Assembly: GCA_905182885.1 (NCBI GenBank)
Contig: CAJJCW010000002.1
Coordinates: 148,869 to 212,868, forward strand
Origin: SAR86 cluster bacterium SAR86B
GTDB lineage: Bacteria > Pseudomonadota > Gammaproteobacteria > Magnimaribacterales > D2472
DNA length: 64,000 nt
Direction of reading: 5' to 3'
Shown: piece by piece, positions 36,850 through 47,038 of the stretch
Layout of the letters: the number at the start of each line of letters is the position of its first letter
How positions within the stretch are numbered: the stretch's first letter is position 1
Made by a program: the position numbers and the translations under genes
The notes under the pieces: generated by a model
Databases searched by the model: none
What the model was told of the DNA's origin: nothing
The model's input: only the letters and a program-made list of their open reading frames with translations

Positions 36850-37173
36850 ATGAACAAAGGTAAAGTTCTTTTTAACGAAAAGTGCTCCATCTGTAATTTT
36901 GAAATCAAGCATTATAAAAAAAGATCTAGTTTAGATTTTGAAGACTGTAGTGAGATGGAAGATAAATACCTAAAGAAACTACACGTTACTTTTGACGATG
37001 GAAAAGAACTAGTCGGAGTTGATGCTTTTATTTACGTCTGGAAAGAAATGCCTGGTTATAAATGGCTAGGAATTTTTACAGACCTGCCTGTTATTAAGCA
37101 ATTAGCAAAATGTGTTTATGCTGTTTTGGCTTTTATATTATTTTGGCGATTTAAGCTTTTTTCTAAAGCTTAG
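36850..37173 (+). CDS. DCC-family thiol-disulfide oxidoreductase-like protein (DUF393)
   Basis: A 107-residue thioredoxin-related protein. The first strand and motif are VLFNEKCSICNFEIKHYKKRS: the family pattern D-G-x-C-x-x-C appears as N-E-K-C-S-I-C. Later VDAFIYVWKEMPGYKWLG and a C-terminal hydrophobic helix (YAVLAFILFWRFKLF) also fit the DCC family. Its partner is unknown. It follows the ferritin gene by 22 bases on the same strand and overlaps the convergent DUF1289 gene by four bases. Confidence 0.82.
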   Translation: MNKGKVLFNEKCSICNFEIKHYKKRSSLDFEDCSEMEDKYLKKLHVTFDDGKELVGVDAFIYVWKEMPGYKWLGIFTDLPVIKQLAKCVYAVLAFILFWRFKLFSKA

Positions 37174-37610
37174 GATAGGTTTTTAAAATATCGCTCGTGA
37201 TGAGCCTTTGAAAGCTCAAGCATTTCATTGTTCAACTCATCTTTAATAGTTTTAAAATCAAAGCTTTGCAGGCTAGTAATGCCAAATTGAGCTAAATCTA
37301 GGTTTTGGGAGCCTGAAGCTCTTAATAAATCAAATATCCAGGTTAAAGGATCAAGAGAATTATTATAATTAATAGCATTTTCTTTAAGCTTTAAGGCAAA
37401 AAGGTCTTTGTCCACTACCTTGAACCTTTCTTTAAGAATAAGAACCTTAAACTCTTCTAATCGATCGTTAACAATTGCCCTCTCGTCCATTGAGTACTTA
37501 GGCCAATTAATAATTTCATGTACGAACCTTTTACATCCTTTACAGACATCGTCACCGTAAGTGGTAGAGCAAATACCAAGGCAGGGAGTTGTTGAGCGGT
37601 TTTTAAGCAT
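37170..37610 (-). CDS. DUF1289 Cys-rich protein
   Basis: A 146-residue protein whose first 50 residues match DUF1289: TPCLGICSTTYGDDVCKGCKR, four Cys that may hold iron-sulfur or zinc, then WPKYSMDERAIVNDRL. The remaining 95 residues are an extension rich in Leu, Lys and Asn with no recognised domain; most DUF1289 proteins are only 60 to 90 residues long. Function unknown. It is convergent with the DCC gene and divergent from acnB. Confidence 0.8.
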   Translation of the reverse strand: MLKNRSTTPCLGICSTTYGDDVCKGCKRFVHEIINWPKYSMDERAIVNDRLEEFKVLILKERFKVVDKDLFALKLKENAINYNNSLDPLTWIFDLLRASGSQNLDLAQFGITSLQSFDFKTIKDELNNEMLELSKAHHERYFKNLS

Positions 37611-37709
37611 AGTTATTGCAAATAATAACGCATTTTAAAATAAAATCTGTATTTTTAGTGGAAGCACCTGATTCATAAGAGTAAAATGTTTTTTAGGAGA
37701 TACACCCGC

Positions 37710-40292
37710 ATGCTAAACGAATACAAAATACACGAACAAGAAAGAGCTGAACAGAATATCCCACCTCTTCCCTTGGACCCAGATCAAACATCTCAATTAG
37801 TAGATTTACTAAAAGCAGACCATGAAGAGTCAGAGCTTTTACTTTACCTATTAAAAGAGAGAGTTCCAGCAGGTGTAGATCAGTCAGCCTATGTAAAAGC
37901 TGCTTTTCTTGCAGATATAACTACAGGCGAAACAACGAGTCCCTATTTAAGCAAAATAGAAGCCGTTAAGTTACTTGGAACGATGCTTGGTGGATACAAT
38001 ATACAGCCGCTTATTGCTTGTTTGAAGACGGATGACTTGGGTGAAGAGGCAGCGAATGCTTTGAGTAAAACGCTTCTAATATTTGATGCTTTTAATGAAA
38101 TCTTTGATCTTTCTAAAACTAATAGTTACGCCAAGACTGTTGTTGATGCTTGGGCAGAAGGTAAATGGTTTACTGAGAAGTCAGAAATACCTAATCAAAT
38201 AAAACTAACTGTTTATAAAGTTCCTGGTGAAATTAATACTGATGACTTATCTCCAGCAACCGATGCTTGGTCTAGACCAGACATCCCTCTTCATGCTTTA
38301 GCAATGTTTAAAATGCCAAGAGAAGGTCTTACAACACCGCTTGAGACATTAGAAACATTAAAAGAGAAAGGAAATCCACTAGTATTTGTTGGTGATGTTG
38401 TTGGCACAGGATCATCACGTAAATCAGCTACTAATTCAGTTTTATGGCATATGGGAGATGATATTTCCTGTATACCAAATAAAAAAGAAGGTGGTTTTTG
38501 TTTCGGAAGCAAGATTGCTCCAATTTTCTTTAATACACTTGAAGACTCAGGCGCTTTCCCAATTGAACTAGATGTATCAAACATGGAGATGGGACAAGAA
38601 ATTATTCTTGAACCTCATAATGGTAAAGTTTTAGATGCCAATACCAATGAAGTTATATCTACATTTGAACTAAAAACAGATGTTCTTTTAGATGAAGTAA
38701 GGGCCAACGGAAGAATTCCATTAATTATTGGAAGACAGTTAACAGATAAAACAAGAGAAGCTTTGGGCTTAGAGGCTACAGATGTCTTTAGAAGACCTAA
38801 TGATGAGGATGTATCTGACAAAGGATATACGCTTGCACAAAAAATGGTTGGTAAGGCTTGCGGTGTAACAGGGATAAGACCTGGAACTTATTGCGAGCCT
38901 AGAATGACAACAGTTGGTTCACAAGACACAACCGGGCCTATGACAAGAGACGAGCTTAAGGAATTAGCTTGTTTAGGTTTTTCAGCAGATTTAGTAATGC
39001 AATCCTTCTGTCATACAGCTGCTTACCCAAAACCAGTTGATATAGACACTCAGCACAACTTACCTGATTTTATTATGAATCGTGGTGGAGTATCTTTAAG
39101 ACCTGGTGATGGAATTATTCACTCTTGGTTAAATAGAATGCTTTTACCTGACGGAGTTGGTACCGGTGGAGATAGCCATACAAGATTTCCAATAGGCATA
39201 AGTTTCCCTGCTGGATCTGGCTTAGTAGCCTTTGCTGCAGCTTTAGGTGTAATGCCTCTTGATATGCCTGAATCAGTATTAGTAAGATTTAAAGGTGAGA
39301 TGCAACCTGGAATAACTCTGAGAGACTTAGTTAATGCAATACCATATGCAGCCATTCAAAGTGGACTTCTAACAGTTGCTAAAGAAGGTAAGAAAAATAT
39401 CTTCTCTGGTAGATGTTTAGAAATTGAAGGTTTACCTAATATGAAGGTTGAACAAGCTTTTGAGTTATCTGATGCTTCTGCTGAAAGATCAGCCTCAGGA
39501 TGTTCTGTAAGATTAAATAAAGAGCCTATTATTGAATACCTCAAATCAAATATTGTCATGTTGAGGTGGATGATAGCCAGCGGATACGGCGATGCTAAAA
39601 CTCTTGAAAGAAGAGCTGTTGCAATGGAAGAGTGGATTGAGAATCCAGAACTTTTAGAGCCAGATGCAGATGCAGAGTATGCTGAGATTATTGAAATTGA
39701 TTTAAATGAGATTACAGAACCATTATTAGCCTGCCCTAATGATCCTGATGATATTAAACCTCTTTCTGAAGTTGCTAATACTGAAATTCAAGAAGTTTTC
39801 ATTGGCTCTTGTATGACAAACATTGGACACTTTAGAGCAGCTGGAACATTGCTTGAAAAACATAAGGCAACGAAAGCAAGATTATGGGTTGTTCCTCCAA
39901 CCAAAATGGATGAGAAACAGCTTATGGAAGAAGGTATTTATAATATCTTTGGTACCTCTGGCGCTAGAACTGAACTTCCGGGATGCTCATTATGCATGGG
40001 TAACCAAGCAAGAGTATTAGCTAACTCTACTGTTGTATCGACTTCAACAAGAAACTTCCCAAATAGACTAGGAGATGGCGCTAACGTATTTTTAGCATCA
40101 GCAGAACTTTCAGCTATAGCTTCTATACTTGGAAAATTACCAACAGTTGAGGAATACCATAAGTATATGGAAGACATTAATCCTCTTTCTGATGATATTT
40201 ATAAGTATTTAAACTTCAATGAAATTGATGCTTATGTTCAGAGTGCTAACAGTGCTGAGATTCCAGCAGTTAATATAGTAAATCCGCTTTAA
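37710..40292 (+). CDS. acnB: Aconitate hydratase B
   Basis: AcnB interconverts citrate and isocitrate in the TCA cycle and can hydrate 2-methyl-cis-aconitate in the methylcitrate cycle. About 860 residues from the ATG at 37710 ([14 protein letters not shown]), chosen because it matches the AcnB N-terminus and has TTAGGAGA ten bases before it; the frame extends 24 bases further. Seen: N-terminal HEAT-like region, swivel domain, [13 protein letters not shown], and iron-sulfur Cys in [12 protein letters not shown] and [10 protein letters not shown]. It is likely the only aconitase needed with prpBCD in this window. The end overlaps purF by four bases. Confidence 0.96.
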   Translation: MLNEYKIHEQERAEQNIPPLPLDPDQTSQLVDLLKADHEESELLLYLLKERVPAGVDQSAYVKAAFLADITTGETTSPYLSKIEAVKLLGTMLGGYNIQPLIACLKTDDLGEEAANALSKTLLIFDAFNEIFDLSKTNSYAKTVVDAWAEGKWFTEKSEIPNQIKLTVYKVPGEINTDDLSPATDAWSRPDIPLHALAMFKMPREGLTTPLETLETLKEKGNPLVFVGDVVGTGSSRKSATNSVLWHMGDDISCIPNKKEGGFCFGSKIAPIFFNTLEDSGAFPIELDVSNMEMGQEIILEPHNGKVLDANTNEVISTFELKTDVLLDEVRANGRIPLIIGRQLTDKTREALGLEATDVFRRPNDEDVSDKGYTLAQKMVGKACGVTGIRPGTYCEPRMTTVGSQDTTGPMTRDELKELACLGFSADLVMQSFCHTAAYPKPVDIDTQHNLPDFIMNRGGVSLRPGDGIIHSWLNRMLLPDGVGTGGDSHTRFPIGISFPAGSGLVAFAAALGVMPLDMPESVLVRFKGEMQPGITLRDLVNAIPYAAIQSGLLTVAKEGKKNIFSGRCLEIEGLPNMKVEQAFELSDASAERSASGCSVRLNKEPIIEYLKSNIVMLRWMIASGYGDAKTLERRAVAMEEWIENPELLEPDADAEYAEIIEIDLNEITEPLLACPNDPDDIKPLSEVANTEIQEVFIGSCMTNIGHFRAAGTLLEKHKATKARLWVVPPTKMDEKQLMEEGIYNIFGTSGARTELPGCSLCMGNQARVLANSTVVSTSTRNFPNRLGDGANVFLASAELSAIASILGKLPTVEEYHKYMEDINPLSDDIYKYLNFNEIDAYVQSANSAEIPAVNIVNPL

Positions 40293-41767
40293 GCTTTATT
40301 GCTTACTATTTTAGTTTCGTTTCGACGAGAGCTCTGTAATTGCTCAAGATAGCTTGGACTTACAGGGGTTATATATTTACCTGTAAAAATTGAAGTCTCA
40401 AACTCCTCAATACTAGTATTTCCGACACTTACAGTATCAATAAGATCTTCTAGAGTCTGATAGATAAGCCAATCAGCTCCTATCTCCAACGCAACTTCTT
40501 CAGTCGTTTTATTTGATGCAACTAGTTCATCTGTTGCGGGCATATCAATTCCATATAAGTTTTGATATTTAATAGCTGGCGCTGCGGAAGCAAAGTAAAC
40601 TTTATTTGCTCCAGCTTCTTTTGCCATTTCTATAATCTTTCTACTTGTAGTTCCTCTAACAATTGAGTCATCAACTAACAAAACATTTTTCCCATAAAAC
40701 TCAAGATCTAAAATATTAAGCTTTCGTCTAACGGATTTTTTTCTTTCCTCTTGATTAGGCATTATAAAAGTTCTTCCAATATATCTATTTTTAACAAAGC
40801 CTTCTCTGTATGGAACATCCAAATCAACAGCAAGCTGAAGCGCTGCAGTTGTTGAGCTATCAGGTATTGGAATAACAACATCAATATCATGATTAGGTAT
40901 CTGGGCTTTGATCGAATCTGCTAGTTTAGATCCCATTCTCATTCTAGATTTATATACCGAGATTTCGTCTATCTTAGAATCAGGTCTTGAGAAATATACA
41001 AACTCAAAAATACAGGGTCTTTTAAGTGGATTATCAGAACACTGTTGAGAAAAAAGCTCGCCCTTCTGGTCTATGAAAACAGCCTCTCCAGGCTCAACAT
41101 CTCTCAATTTTGTATAGCCTTGAGAGGTAAATAAAGCATCTTCAGATGCAATGATGTATTCGTTTCTAGTCTTTCCCTCTCTAATTCCAATAGATAAAGG
41201 TCTAATGGCATTATTATCTCTAAAGCCTAATATGCCATGCCCTGTTATCAAAGCAATAACGGCATATGCACCCTCGCATCTTCTATGTGTTTTTGAAACT
41301 GCTTTAAATATATGCTGGGCTGTTGGATAAATTTCACGCTGTTTAGCTAACTCATGTGCAAAAATATTTAGAAGGACTTCTGAATCTGAATCAGTATTGA
41401 TATGTCTCATTTCTGCATGAAATAATTCATTAGCTAAAGCTTTGTGATTAGTTAAGTTTCCGTTGTGTGCGAGGCTTATCCCGTAGGGAGAGTTAACATA
41501 CATAGGTTGGGCAAATTCTTTTCCCGCGCCGCCTGCTGTTGGGTATCTAACATGGCCAATTCCATAAGAACCAACTAGTTTATTCATATGGCTTTGCTGA
41601 AATACGTCTCTGACATATCCCATGGATTTTCTACTATTTAGCTTACCGTTTGAGTCGCAAACAACCATGCCCGCTGCATCTTGGCCTCTATGCTGAAGCA
41701 TGAGGAGAGAGTCATAAATTTCACCTGCTACATCCGTTTCTGATGATATTCCAACTATTCCACACAT
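40289..41767 (-). CDS. purF: Amidophosphoribosyltransferase
   Basis: First committed enzyme of purine synthesis: PRPP plus glutamine to phosphoribosylamine. The 492-residue chain begins MCGIVGIS, with Cys2 the glutaminase nucleophile after Met removal. Next are [20 protein letters not shown], and the PRPP site [17 protein letters not shown]. Normal length. Its ATG overlaps the cvpA stop by one base. It is the last gene of the 20-gene minus-strand run, and converges with acnB with a 4-base overlap and no visible terminator hairpin. Confidence 0.97.
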   Translation of the reverse strand: MCGIVGISSETDVAGEIYDSLLMLQHRGQDAAGMVVCDSNGKLNSRKSMGYVRDVFQQSHMNKLVGSYGIGHVRYPTAGGAGKEFAQPMYVNSPYGISLAHNGNLTNHKALANELFHAEMRHINTDSDSEVLLNIFAHELAKQREIYPTAQHIFKAVSKTHRRCEGAYAVIALITGHGILGFRDNNAIRPLSIGIREGKTRNEYIIASEDALFTSQGYTKLRDVEPGEAVFIDQKGELFSQQCSDNPLKRPCIFEFVYFSRPDSKIDEISVYKSRMRMGSKLADSIKAQIPNHDIDVVIPIPDSSTTAALQLAVDLDVPYREGFVKNRYIGRTFIMPNQEERKKSVRRKLNILDLEFYGKNVLLVDDSIVRGTTSRKIIEMAKEAGANKVYFASAAPAIKYQNLYGIDMPATDELVASNKTTEEVALEIGADWLIYQTLEDLIDTVSVGNTSIEEFETSIFTGKYITPVSPSYLEQLQSSRRNETKIVSNKA

Positions 41768-42351
41768 TAGGTTTCCCCTTCAATTGGATTTAATTCTTCG
41801 ACTATGGGAATCAAATTCTCTTTTATAGGTTCAATGACTTCCATGGCCTCTTCTACAAGATCGGTATTATCTATTAAATTTCTTAAATAAGCTTCAATTT
41901 GAGGGGCGTATTTTTCAATTACTGGAGTAATTTTTGAATTATCGATGAGGTCAGTTGACTTAATGCTCGCAGGAAGAAGTAAGAAAATAACAAAGAGAAC
42001 TATTAAACCTCGCGCTAGGCCGAATAAAACTCCAAGAAAGCGATCAAAACCAGATGCTCCCGACCATTTAATTAATTTACTAATAAATTTAATTACCATC
42101 CCTCCTAGGATGATCGTAATCATAAAGACGACTATGTAGGAAAGAATCTTAGCAATTTCTGCATTACCTATGAATTCAGTTATTTTTGGAGTTGCAATAA
42201 ACTCAAGACTGACAGCTGCAACAAAAGCCACTACCCATAAAAATAATGATAGAAACTCCTTAGTGAAGCCTCTTGCGAGCGATATTAAGCCCGAGGCAGT
42301 CAGGACAACAAGGATAAACCAATCAGCAACATTAAGACCTAGAGCTTCCAT
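41767..42351 (-). CDS. cvpA: CvpA family membrane protein
   Basis: A 194-residue inner membrane protein with four hydrophobic segments in the first 130 residues: WFILVVLTASGLISLARGF, LFLWVVAFVAAVSLEF, ILSYIVVFMITIILGGMV, and LARGLIVLFVIFLLLP. The final 60 residues are soluble and acidic. CvpA is linked to colicin V export and bile/envelope stress in other bacteria; its biochemical role is unknown. Position directly before purF (one-base overlap) and after dedD (13-base overlap) is the classic order. Confidence 0.93.
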   Translation of the reverse strand: MEALGLNVADWFILVVLTASGLISLARGFTKEFLSLFLWVVAFVAAVSLEFIATPKITEFIGNAEIAKILSYIVVFMITIILGGMVIKFISKLIKWSGASGFDRFLGVLFGLARGLIVLFVIFLLLPASIKSTDLIDNSKITPVIEKYAPQIEAYLRNLIDNTDLVEEAMEVIEPIKENLIPIVEELNPIEGET

Positions 42352-42809
42352 CTTGAAATCTCCCCTTTAGTTGATTCTGAAACTTTTTCAATTAACGTAA
42401 TATTACTAACAATATCTTCTTCAGATAAAAATGGCCCAACATAAACTGCATGGAGGTCTTTGTTAGTACCAAATACTTCGGCAAAAGCTGGAAATCCGCC
42501 ATTGTTTATTTTGCCTACCATCTTTATAGCATTTTCATTTGAAGAAAGAACATGAACCCTAATAACAAACAAATCAAAATCAGATTCCTTTATTGAAGAT
42601 GCTCCCATCTTCTCTATAGGTGTATTTGTTATGATTTGTTCCTCTTGGATTATCGGCTCAGCTTCTTTTTCAGGAACTTTTATGTCAATAATTGATTCTT
42701 TGGCTTTAAATTCCTGCTGGTAATCTACCTGCGGAGTTAAAAATACAAACAAAACCAACAGCAATAAGATTACGCTGAAAATTGTTCCTATGAGTCTTTC
42801 TTTATTCAT
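42339..42809 (-). CDS. dedD: SPOR-domain protein, DedD-like
   Basis: A 156-residue protein: short cytoplasmic start, one membrane helix (LIGTIFSVILLLLVLFVFL, about residues 5-24), acidic linker, and a C-terminal SPOR domain from about residue 80 (FVIRVHVLSSNENAIKMVGKI, AVYVGPFLSEEDI). SPOR domains bind glycan strands stripped of stem peptides at the division site. Shorter than E. coli DedD (220). The accD TAA is at its GTG/ATG start with one-base overlap. Normally folC lies between accD and dedD; here it is absent. Confidence 0.88.
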   Translation of the reverse strand: MNKERLIGTIFSVILLLLVLFVFLTPQVDYQQEFKAKESIIDIKVPEKEAEPIIQEEQIITNTPIEKMGASSIKESDFDLFVIRVHVLSSNENAIKMVGKINNGGFPAFAEVFGTNKDLHAVYVGPFLSEEDIVSNITLIEKVSESTKGEISRWKL

Positions 42810-43654
42810 TAACTTTTATACATTTTTTTTAATAATCTGTGTACTTTTGTTCTCATATTTTTTCTGTGCACGATCATATCAATTGCACCATTTTTTAATA
42901 AGAACTCAGATTTTTGAAAATCATCAGGTAGATCTACTCTTACCGTTTGCTCTATAACCCTTCTTCCAGCAAAACCAACAAAAGCATTGGGCTCTGCAAT
43001 ATTAATATCACCCAACATGGCTAAACTTGCTGAAACCCCTCCGTATACAGGGTCCACCATTACAGATATATAAGGTAAGTTTTTACTTTTAAGTTTTTGA
43101 ATTGCCGCTGAGGTTTTAGCCATCTGCATTAACGAAACCATTGATTCCTGCATTCTTGCCCCTCCACTTGTTGAAAAGCATATAAACGGGCAATGACTTT
43201 CAATAGCTTGATTTATTCCTTGAACAAATTTCTCTCCGACAACCCCTCCCATAGAGCCTCCCATAAACCTAAACTCAAATGCAGCAGCTACAATAGGCAT
43301 AGAATCTATAGTTCCCTTACCTACGATAATAGCTTCATTTTCTCCTGTTGCAGCAATAGAGTCTTTAACTCTAGAAGAATAATATTTAGTATCTTTAAAT
43401 TTTAAGATATCTTTAGTTTTAATATCCTTTGCAATTTCACTAAAAGAGTCTTTATCAAGAAAAATTCCTAATCTTTTTCTTGCTCCAATTCTGAGATGAT
43501 GGTCGCACTTGGAGCATACGTATAATGATTTCTCTAATTCGGGGGCATATAAAACTGATTCGCAAGATGGGCAAGAGCTCCATAAACCATCAGGAACAGT
43601 GCTTTTAGATTTTGAGGTTCCTATTGACGGTATGAGCCTTGTTAACCAGTTCAT
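42809..43654 (-). CDS. accD: Acetyl-CoA carboxylase carboxyltransferase subunit beta
   Basis: AccD transfers carboxyl from carboxybiotin to acetyl-CoA with AccA, the first step of fatty acid synthesis. The 281-residue protein has a zinc ribbon with CPSC and CSKC (about residues 28-50) and the carboxyltransferase core FRFMGGSMGGVVGEK, FSTSGGARMQESM, VMVDPVYGGVSAS, and FAGRRVIEQT. Length normal (E. coli 304). It overlaps the trpA stop by four bases and dedD by one base. Confidence 0.96.
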   Translation of the reverse strand: MNWLTRLIPSIGTSKSKSTVPDGLWSSCPSCESVLYAPELEKSLYVCSKCDHHLRIGARKRLGIFLDKDSFSEIAKDIKTKDILKFKDTKYYSSRVKDSIAATGENEAIIVGKGTIDSMPIVAAAFEFRFMGGSMGGVVGEKFVQGINQAIESHCPFICFSTSGGARMQESMVSLMQMAKTSAAIQKLKSKNLPYISVMVDPVYGGVSASLAMLGDINIAEPNAFVGFAGRRVIEQTVRVDLPDDFQKSEFLLKNGAIDMIVHRKNMRTKVHRLLKKMYKS

Positions 43655-44430
43655 GATATTGCTTGTTTAATCTCCTTTAGATACTCACCTATTCTAGCAA
43701 ACTCTTTTGAGTTAGAGCTCTCATTTATCATCTCTACAATAGAGCTTCCTATAATCACGCCATCAGAGCAGGCAGATAACATTTTAGCATCGTTGGCAGA
43801 CTTGATGCCAAAGCCAGCTAAAGTAGGCAAGTCTGAATGTTTTTTAATTTTTTGAATATTATTTTTTATCTCATCTATATTAAGATTTGAGGAGCCTGTA
43901 ACACCTCTTAAATTAACGTAATAAATAAAACCTGTACTATTTTTTGCAATTAGCTCGACTCTGTCATCGGTAGTCGTTGGAGAGATAAGAGATATGGTAT
44001 TGATGTTGGGGTTTGTTATTCCATAATCCTTTAAGCTCAACTCACCAGGAATATCAACAACTAAAATAGAGTCGATTATCGAAGTAGATTCGACTAAGTC
44101 AATATGTGAAATAAATGTATTTAGATATCCCATTAAAACAATAGGCGTTTGATCATTTTTTTTACGAAATTCTACAACCAGATCAAATATCATTTTTAAA
44201 GAAATATTATTTTTAAGCGCCCTATCATGTGCTTTCTGTATAGTTGGACCTTCTGCTATTGGGTCTGTAAAAGGAACACCAATTTCTATAACATCTACGC
44301 CTGATTCTACAAAAAGATGCATTAAATCTAAGGTAGAATCTAAATCAGGATCCCCTGCAACAAGATAAGCGACTAAAGCCTTTTGATTATTATCTTTAAG
44401 ATTGTTTAAGGTTCTTGTGAGTCTGTTCAA
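43651..44430 (-). CDS. trpA: Tryptophan synthase alpha chain
   Basis: TrpA releases indole from indole-3-glycerol phosphate for TrpB. The 259-residue TIM barrel has [21 protein letters not shown]: the catalytic Glu (E49 of E. coli) is kept, but the Asp at E. coli position 60 (LADGP) reads Glu here (IAEGP). Phosphate-site parts GFGIKSAND and [10 protein letters not shown] are present. It overlaps trpB by four bases upstream and accD by four bases downstream. Confidence 0.94.
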   Translation of the reverse strand: MNRLTRTLNNLKDNNQKALVAYLVAGDPDLDSTLDLMHLFVESGVDVIEIGVPFTDPIAEGPTIQKAHDRALKNNISLKMIFDLVVEFRKKNDQTPIVLMGYLNTFISHIDLVESTSIIDSILVVDIPGELSLKDYGITNPNINTISLISPTTTDDRVELIAKNSTGFIYYVNLRGVTGSSNLNIDEIKNNIQKIKKHSDLPTLAGFGIKSANDAKMLSACSDGVIIGSSIVEMINESSNSKEFARIGEYLKEIKQAIS

Positions 44431-45635
44431 AACTCAATTCCATCTATTTTAGCGACTGTATTAATATCTTTATCACCTCTTCCTGAAACGTTCACTACAA
44501 CATTTGCTGTATCTGGTAATTCCTTCATTAGTGTTTCTAAATAAGCAAAAGCATGAGCAGTCTCAAGAGCCGGCATAATGCCTTCTAACTCAGTAACTTC
44601 ATGGAATGCTTTGAGGGCCTCATCATCATTTACTGCAACATACTCAGCTCTACCTATATCTTTTAACCATGAGTGCTCTGGGCCAACTCCTGGATAATCA
44701 AGACCAGCTGATACTGACTTAGTATCCATAATTTGACCTGATTCATCCTGCATTAAATAACTTCTAGCCCCATGTAATACTCCGGGTGTTCCATCATTTA
44801 AAGGTGCGGCATGTTCGCCTGTTGAAACACCATTACCTCCAGCCTCTACGCCTATTAATCTTGTTTCTGGTATATCAATAAATGGGTAAAATATTCCCAT
44901 TGCATTAGAGCCACCGCCAACGCAAGCAACAATGGCATCGGGCAGTTGATTATAATCTGTCTTATATTTTTTAATTATTTTTGAAATCTCAACTACAGAG
45001 TTAAAATCTCTAACAATCATAGGGTATGGATGAGGACCTGTGACACTTCCAATAATATAATAAGTATCGTCAACATTGGTAACCCAGTCTCTTAGAGCTT
45101 CATTAAGCGCATCTTTAAGGGTGGCTGTACCAGAATCAACAGCGTGCACTTCAGCACCTAATAATTTTATTCTATAAACATTCAATGACTGCCTTTTAAC
45201 ATCCTCAGCACCCATATATATGTGACATTCAAGACCTAATCTTGCTGCAACAGTTGCTGTAGCAACGCCATGTTGACCAGCTCCAGTTTCTGCAATAATT
45301 CTTTTCTTACCCATATGCTTAGCAAGCAAGATTTGACCAACCGTATTATTGATTTTATGTGCGCCTGTATGATTTAAATCTTCTCTTTTTAACCAAATAG
45401 AGCCTGAACCATAATGATTAGAGAGCCTTTCAGCAAAATATAGAGGTGAAGGTCTTCCAACAAAATTTGATAAATCACTATAGAACTCTTTTTGAAAATC
45501 TTCTCTATCTTTTAATTCGTTATAAGTATTTTCTAGTTCTTCCAATGCATACATAAGAGTTTCGGGTACAAATTTACCGCCGAACTCGCCAAAAAAACCA
45601 TTGCTATCTGGTAGGTTGAATTTATTTGATTTCAT
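44427..45635 (-). CDS. trpB: Tryptophan synthase beta chain
   Basis: TrpB joins indole to serine with PLP to make tryptophan. A 402-residue protein: [16 protein letters not shown] near the start, [20 protein letters not shown] with the PLP Lys, [14 protein letters not shown] with the catalytic Glu, and [15 protein letters not shown] for phosphate binding. Typical TrpB1 type, paired with TrpA. It overlaps trpF by 14 bases upstream and trpA by four bases downstream. Confidence 0.97.
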   Translation of the reverse strand: MKSNKFNLPDSNGFFGEFGGKFVPETLMYALEELENTYNELKDREDFQKEFYSDLSNFVGRPSPLYFAERLSNHYGSGSIWLKREDLNHTGAHKINNTVGQILLAKHMGKKRIIAETGAGQHGVATATVAARLGLECHIYMGAEDVKRQSLNVYRIKLLGAEVHAVDSGTATLKDALNEALRDWVTNVDDTYYIIGSVTGPHPYPMIVRDFNSVVEISKIIKKYKTDYNQLPDAIVACVGGGSNAMGIFYPFIDIPETRLIGVEAGGNGVSTGEHAAPLNDGTPGVLHGARSYLMQDESGQIMDTKSVSAGLDYPGVGPEHSWLKDIGRAEYVAVNDDEALKAFHEVTELEGIMPALETAHAFAYLETLMKELPDTANVVVNVSGRGDKDINTVAKIDGIEF

Positions 45636-46251
45636 AGTTTTTAATTATATTTAATATGCTGTTTATTAATTTTATATCTTTCACGCCCTTCTCAGATTCA
45701 ACGCCAGAATTCAGATCGATACACCAAGAATTTGTCGTAATTGCATTATGAACATTTTCAGAATTAATTCCACCTGAAAGCACAATATTATTGGCAAGCT
45801 CATCTGAGTTTTCAAGAATATTCCAATCAAAAGACTCTCCTGTGCCTCCGTATGTCCCTGGTACATGATTTTCTAAAAGAATTGCTGATGCTGATGGAAA
45901 TAAATCTATTAAATCTAAATCTGCCTTATTCTTAACACGAATGGCTTTCCAGTAATCTAAACCAAATGATTCACAAAATTCATCTGATTCATCTCCATGA
46001 AATTGAAGAATGGGATCGGTTAGATAAGAGGAGATTTTATATACCTCTTCCTCTTCAGGATTAACAAAAACACAAACAGGTCTAGTTGATTTAAAATCAA
46101 CTTTTTTTAAGCTCTCTAAGAAATCCGTGCTTACATTTCTTGGGCTCTTAGCGAAGAAAATAAAACCAACGTATTCAACTTCAAGAGCTATTAATTCTTC
46201 TAAAATTAATAAATTAGATATTCCGCAAATCTTTATTTTTTGAACACTCAT
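45622..46251 (-). CDS. trpF: Phosphoribosylanthranilate isomerase
   Basis: TrpF rearranges phosphoribosylanthranilate in tryptophan synthesis. The 209-residue barrel has KICGISN at the start with the catalytic Cys, [44 protein letters not shown] and [10 protein letters not shown]. Free-standing TrpF (not fused to TrpC) is normal in pseudomonad-type gammaproteobacteria. It overlaps the truA stop by four bases and the trpB start by 14. Confidence 0.95.
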   Translation of the reverse strand: MSVQKIKICGISNLLILEELIALEVEYVGFIFFAKSPRNVSTDFLESLKKVDFKSTRPVCVFVNPEEEEVYKISSYLTDPILQFHGDESDEFCESFGLDYWKAIRVKNKADLDLIDLFPSASAILLENHVPGTYGGTGESFDWNILENSDELANNIVLSGGINSENVHNAITTNSWCIDLNSGVESEKGVKDIKLINSILNIIKNYEIK

Positions 46252-47033
46252 ATTCTTAACCTATCAAATAAATTTGAAACAGGGCTTGAGATATTATCTT
46301 CAGAATTATATCTTGGCCCTAAGAAAAATAGACCCTTCGCAGCAGCAGTTTTACCGGCAAAAATTCTGTCTTTTTTTAAAAGAATATCTGCAACGGAGTA
46401 ATCATTTTCACCCTTAGCAATATCGATCAAGGTACCAGTCATTATTCTAACCATATTATGTAAAAATGCATTTGCTTTGACTGAAACTATAATAAATTTT
46501 TCATAAGTTTCGACCTCTACAGAAGAAATATTTTTTATAGGATTGTTAGAGTTGCACTTAGAGCTTCTAAATGAGCTAAAGTCATGCTCGCCGAGAAACA
46601 TGTCTGCATGCTTTTTCAAAGTATCTAGATTTATAGTATTTGAATCCCAATGACAATGCCCTCCAAAGAATAAAGGCTTGCTTTTTGAGTTATATATTAC
46701 GTATGAATAGCTTCTTTCTTTGGCCGTATATCTTGAGTGAAAGTCATCAGATACCCTCGCTATACTTTTTATAGCTATTGATTCTGGTAAATTGGCATTT
46801 ATTCCCTTGACCCAATTTGTATCATCTCTTTCTATATCTGTTTCAAAATCAAATACCTGGCATAGCGCATGCACTCCGGCATCAGTTCTTCCAGCGTAAT
46901 TAATTGATATATTGGTTTGAGTTATCTCCTTAAGAGCTTTTTCAATGGCTTGTTGAATTGAAGGGGCATTTTTTTGATTTTGAAACCCAGAAAAATTAGT
47001 TCCGTCATACTCAACTGTAAATGCTAGCTTCAC
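46248..47033 (-). CDS. truA: tRNA pseudouridine(38-40) synthase
   Basis: TruA makes pseudouridine in the anticodon arm of tRNAs. A 261-residue enzyme: EYDGTNFSGFQNQKNAPSIQ near the start, catalytic Asp in YAGRTDAGVHALCQVFDF, FHSRYTAKERSYSYVI, and KANAFLHNMVRIMTGTLI. Length normal. It is five bases after the fimV-like gene and overlaps trpF by four bases, as in the classical gammaproteobacterial asd-fimV-truA-trpF order. Confidence 0.95.
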   Translation of the reverse strand: MKLAFTVEYDGTNFSGFQNQKNAPSIQQAIEKALKEITQTNISINYAGRTDAGVHALCQVFDFETDIERDDTNWVKGINANLPESIAIKSIARVSDDFHSRYTAKERSYSYVIYNSKSKPLFFGGHCHWDSNTINLDTLKKHADMFLGEHDFSSFRSSKCNSNNPIKNISSVEVETYEKFIIVSVKANAFLHNMVRIMTGTLIDIAKGENDYSVADILLKKDRIFAGKTAAAKGLFFLGPRYNSEDNISSPVSNLFDRLRI

Positions 47034-47038
47034 TGATT

